Positions 3,975-5,464 of a DNA stretch of 5,464 bases are shown in pieces; the stretch's first letter is position 1; every line of letters starts with the position of its first letter. Where the stretch lies: positions 1 through 5,464 of the forward strand of contig DAOVYR010000086.1 in assembly GCA_030635525.1 (NCBI GenBank), in the 5' to 3' direction. The DNA is from Candidatus Nanohalarchaeota archaeon. GTDB taxonomy: Archaea; EX4484-52; B79-G9. A program made the position numbers and the translations under genes. Below the pieces are notes generated by a model. The model was not told where the DNA came from. It searched no databases and worked only from the letters and a program-made list of their open reading frames with translations.

Positions 3975-5464
3975 ATGCTCGACGAGACCACCTACAAAAT
4001 AGCGATCTCCTCAATCATCCTCATAGTCGGCTTCATAATATCCAAGCTCGGCGAAAAGACAATAACATCCATCTGGCGAAAAAAATACAAAGCAAACCTC
4101 GAAAGAGTGCAGTTAGCCCACGTATACGGCCTTGCGATAAACATCATCTCAATCATAATCGCCTTAAGTTTTCTCAAGATCAACATAAAAGAGACAACCA
4201 TTTTTGAGATTTATGCATACATCCCGTTCATCTTATCAATCATACTGCTGGGAGTACTGATAGTCCTCGTCGTAAAAGTGATATCCTATTTCCTGGACAA
4301 ATTCATCTCCACAAGCGGCATAAAAAGCCTGATCAGAGAATATGGGCAGGAACAGGCCTTCTCAAACATACTGCATCTCCTCAGATACACCTTATACATC
4401 ATATTCTCACTGATTGCACTGACATCACTCGGCATAGACATATCATCGACCGTCCTCTTCTTAAAAGGCATCCTGTATCCCCTGTTGATATTCGCCCTCG
4501 TCCTCCTGTTCGTGGGCATGAAGCCATTCATAGAAAACTACTTCGCAGGACTCTACCTTAAAAACATGAACTTCCTGAGAATCGGCGAGCAGGTCAAAAT
4601 AAAAGAAGAGGCCTGTACGATCGAGGCACTGAAGACAGAAGGGCTCATCCTCAAATCAAAACACGGTTTCAGCGTATTTGTCCCATACAAAAAATTATAC
4701 AACGAACAGCTTAAATACAGGGAGATAATATACGACCTGGCAACCCTTGAAAAAATAAAAAATCACTTCCTTGCACAGAACCCAAGCTACTGCGGGCCGG
4801 CATCTGCATCCATAGTCCTGAAGATATTCGGATACGACATCACGCAGGAAGAATTCGGCAGGATGGCAAAAACAATAGTACCTCCCCAGAAAAGACTCGA
4901 CGGGGCAACAATCCCCGGTGGGACACACCCAAAAGACCTGATAAGCACAGTCGAAAGAATCACAGAAAACAAAGTGAAAGGCGCATGGGTAAGCATAGAC
5001 AAGATAAACGACCTCAAGATCGAGCTAAAGACCTGGCTCGACAACAAGGCCTTGATAATCATTGACTACAAAAAAAGCTTCCTCTTTCCCGAAGCCAAAA
5101 AAGCCCACTACTCCGTCTGCTTCTCAGTAAGAGGAGACGAGATGGTAATACTCGACCCCAGCCAGAAAAAAGGCGGCGTATACTTCGCAGACATAAAAAA
5201 AGTATACCTCGGGATGAACACCTACTCAGAACTCCTGAAAGAAAAGAGAGGATACATTGTCCTTGCACCGAAAGGAACCACCGCATACCACCGCCTCGAA
5301 AAAGGCCTCATCTACTCAGACCCCGACCTCTACAACAACCTGAGCAACAGCCTCACAAAAGACCTGAACAGCTTAATCAGCCATGCAAGCAAACTGGAAG
5401 AGATCCTCCCGAAAAGCATAAAAAAAACAATAGAAGACCACAAAAGAAAAGAAAAAGTAACAAG
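3975..5464 (+). CDS. MscS-like membrane protein fused to a C39-like cysteine peptidase domain (partial, runs off right edge)
   Basis: The frame is open for 496 codons from the ATG at 3975 to the window end with no stop, so the C-terminus is missing. Hydrophobic helices lie at about 8-25, 50-68, 80-106, 132-153 and 161-182, the same five-helix plan as the MscS at 1400. ENYFAGLYL (187-195), FLRIGEQVKI (200-209) and VFVPYKKLYN (234-243) match the MscS pore exit and beta domain in degenerate form: PY replaces the usual PN and the Gly/Ala pore packing is largely lost. In place of the MscS C-terminal cage is a papain-fold, C39-like domain (about 258-434): AQNPSYCGPAS with Gln268 and Cys273, KAHYSV with His378, and VILDPS with Asp394. 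These are the expected oxyanion, nucleophile, base and acid positions. A charged helical tail (435 onward) follows. The peptidase should face the cytoplasm. It has its own leaderless promoter. The substrate is unknown, and whether the membrane part conducts ions is doubtful. Confidence 0.85.
   Translation, partial: MLDETTYKIAISSIILIVGFIISKLGEKTITSIWRKKYKANLERVQLAHVYGLAINIISIIIALSFLKINIKETTIFEIYAYIPFILSIILLGVLIVLVVKVISYFLDKFISTSGIKSLIREYGQEQAFSNILHLLRYTLYIIFSLIALTSLGIDISSTVLFLKGILYPLLIFALVLLFVGMKPFIENYFAGLYLKNMNFLRIGEQVKIKEEACTIEALKTEGLILKSKHGFSVFVPYKKLYNEQLKYREIIYDLATLEKIKNHFLAQNPSYCGPASASIVLKIFGYDITQEEFGRMAKTIVPPQKRLDGATIPGGTHPKDLISTVERITENKVKGAWVSIDKINDLKIELKTWLDNKALIIIDYKKSFLFPEAKKAHYSVCFSVRGDEMVILDPSQKKGGVYFADIKKVYLGMNTYSELLKEKRGYIVLAPKGTTAYHRLEKGLIYSDPDLYNNLSNSLTKDLNSLISHASKLEEILPKSIKKTIEDHKRKEKVT

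Overview
The window looks archaeal. It carries a proteasome-activating AAA+ ATPase (PAN) with a C-terminal HbYX tail. The promoters have archaeal TATA boxes about 25 bases ahead of start codons that are probably leaderless, gene ends are followed by T-rich terminators, and one start has an AGGTGAT ribosome binding site. The lineage cannot be fixed from this sequence. The short PAN and compact genes would suit a DPANN or small euryarchaeal genome, but that is a guess.

Left part (1-1033, minus strand): a Schlafen-AlbA_2 / HATPase_c_4 'putative transcriptional regulator or ATP-binding' gene that runs off the left edge. It is split into an N-terminal AlbA_2 piece (296-1033) and a C-terminal ATPase piece (1-239). 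The pieces lie in different frames and are separated by about 100 extra bases rich in short inverted repeats, so the gene is probably broken. Its base and codon usage (many T- and A-ending codons) differs from everything to the right, which suggests a transferred accessory gene. A non-coding gap (1034-1399) with several short repeats follows.

Right part (1400-5464, plus strand): four genes with uniform, strongly C- and A-ending codon use. A five-helix MscS-type mechanosensitive channel (1400-2491) is followed after 8 bases by PAN (2500-3633), which would unfold proteins and feed them to the 20S proteasome. Next comes a 62-residue zinc-ribbon/rubredoxin-like protein with a very acidic tail (3721-3909), which has its own promoter and Shine-Dalgarno site. 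The last gene (3975 to beyond 5464) is open through the window edge. It encodes a degenerate MscS-like membrane part (five helices plus beta domain) fused to a C39-like papain-fold cysteine peptidase with Cys273, His378 and Asp394 in place.

The most interesting signal is this MscS-like/C39-like peptidase fusion, lying just downstream of a canonical MscS gene and the proteasome ATPase. A plausible but untested reading is a locus linking membrane tension or osmotic stress to cytoplasmic proteolysis.
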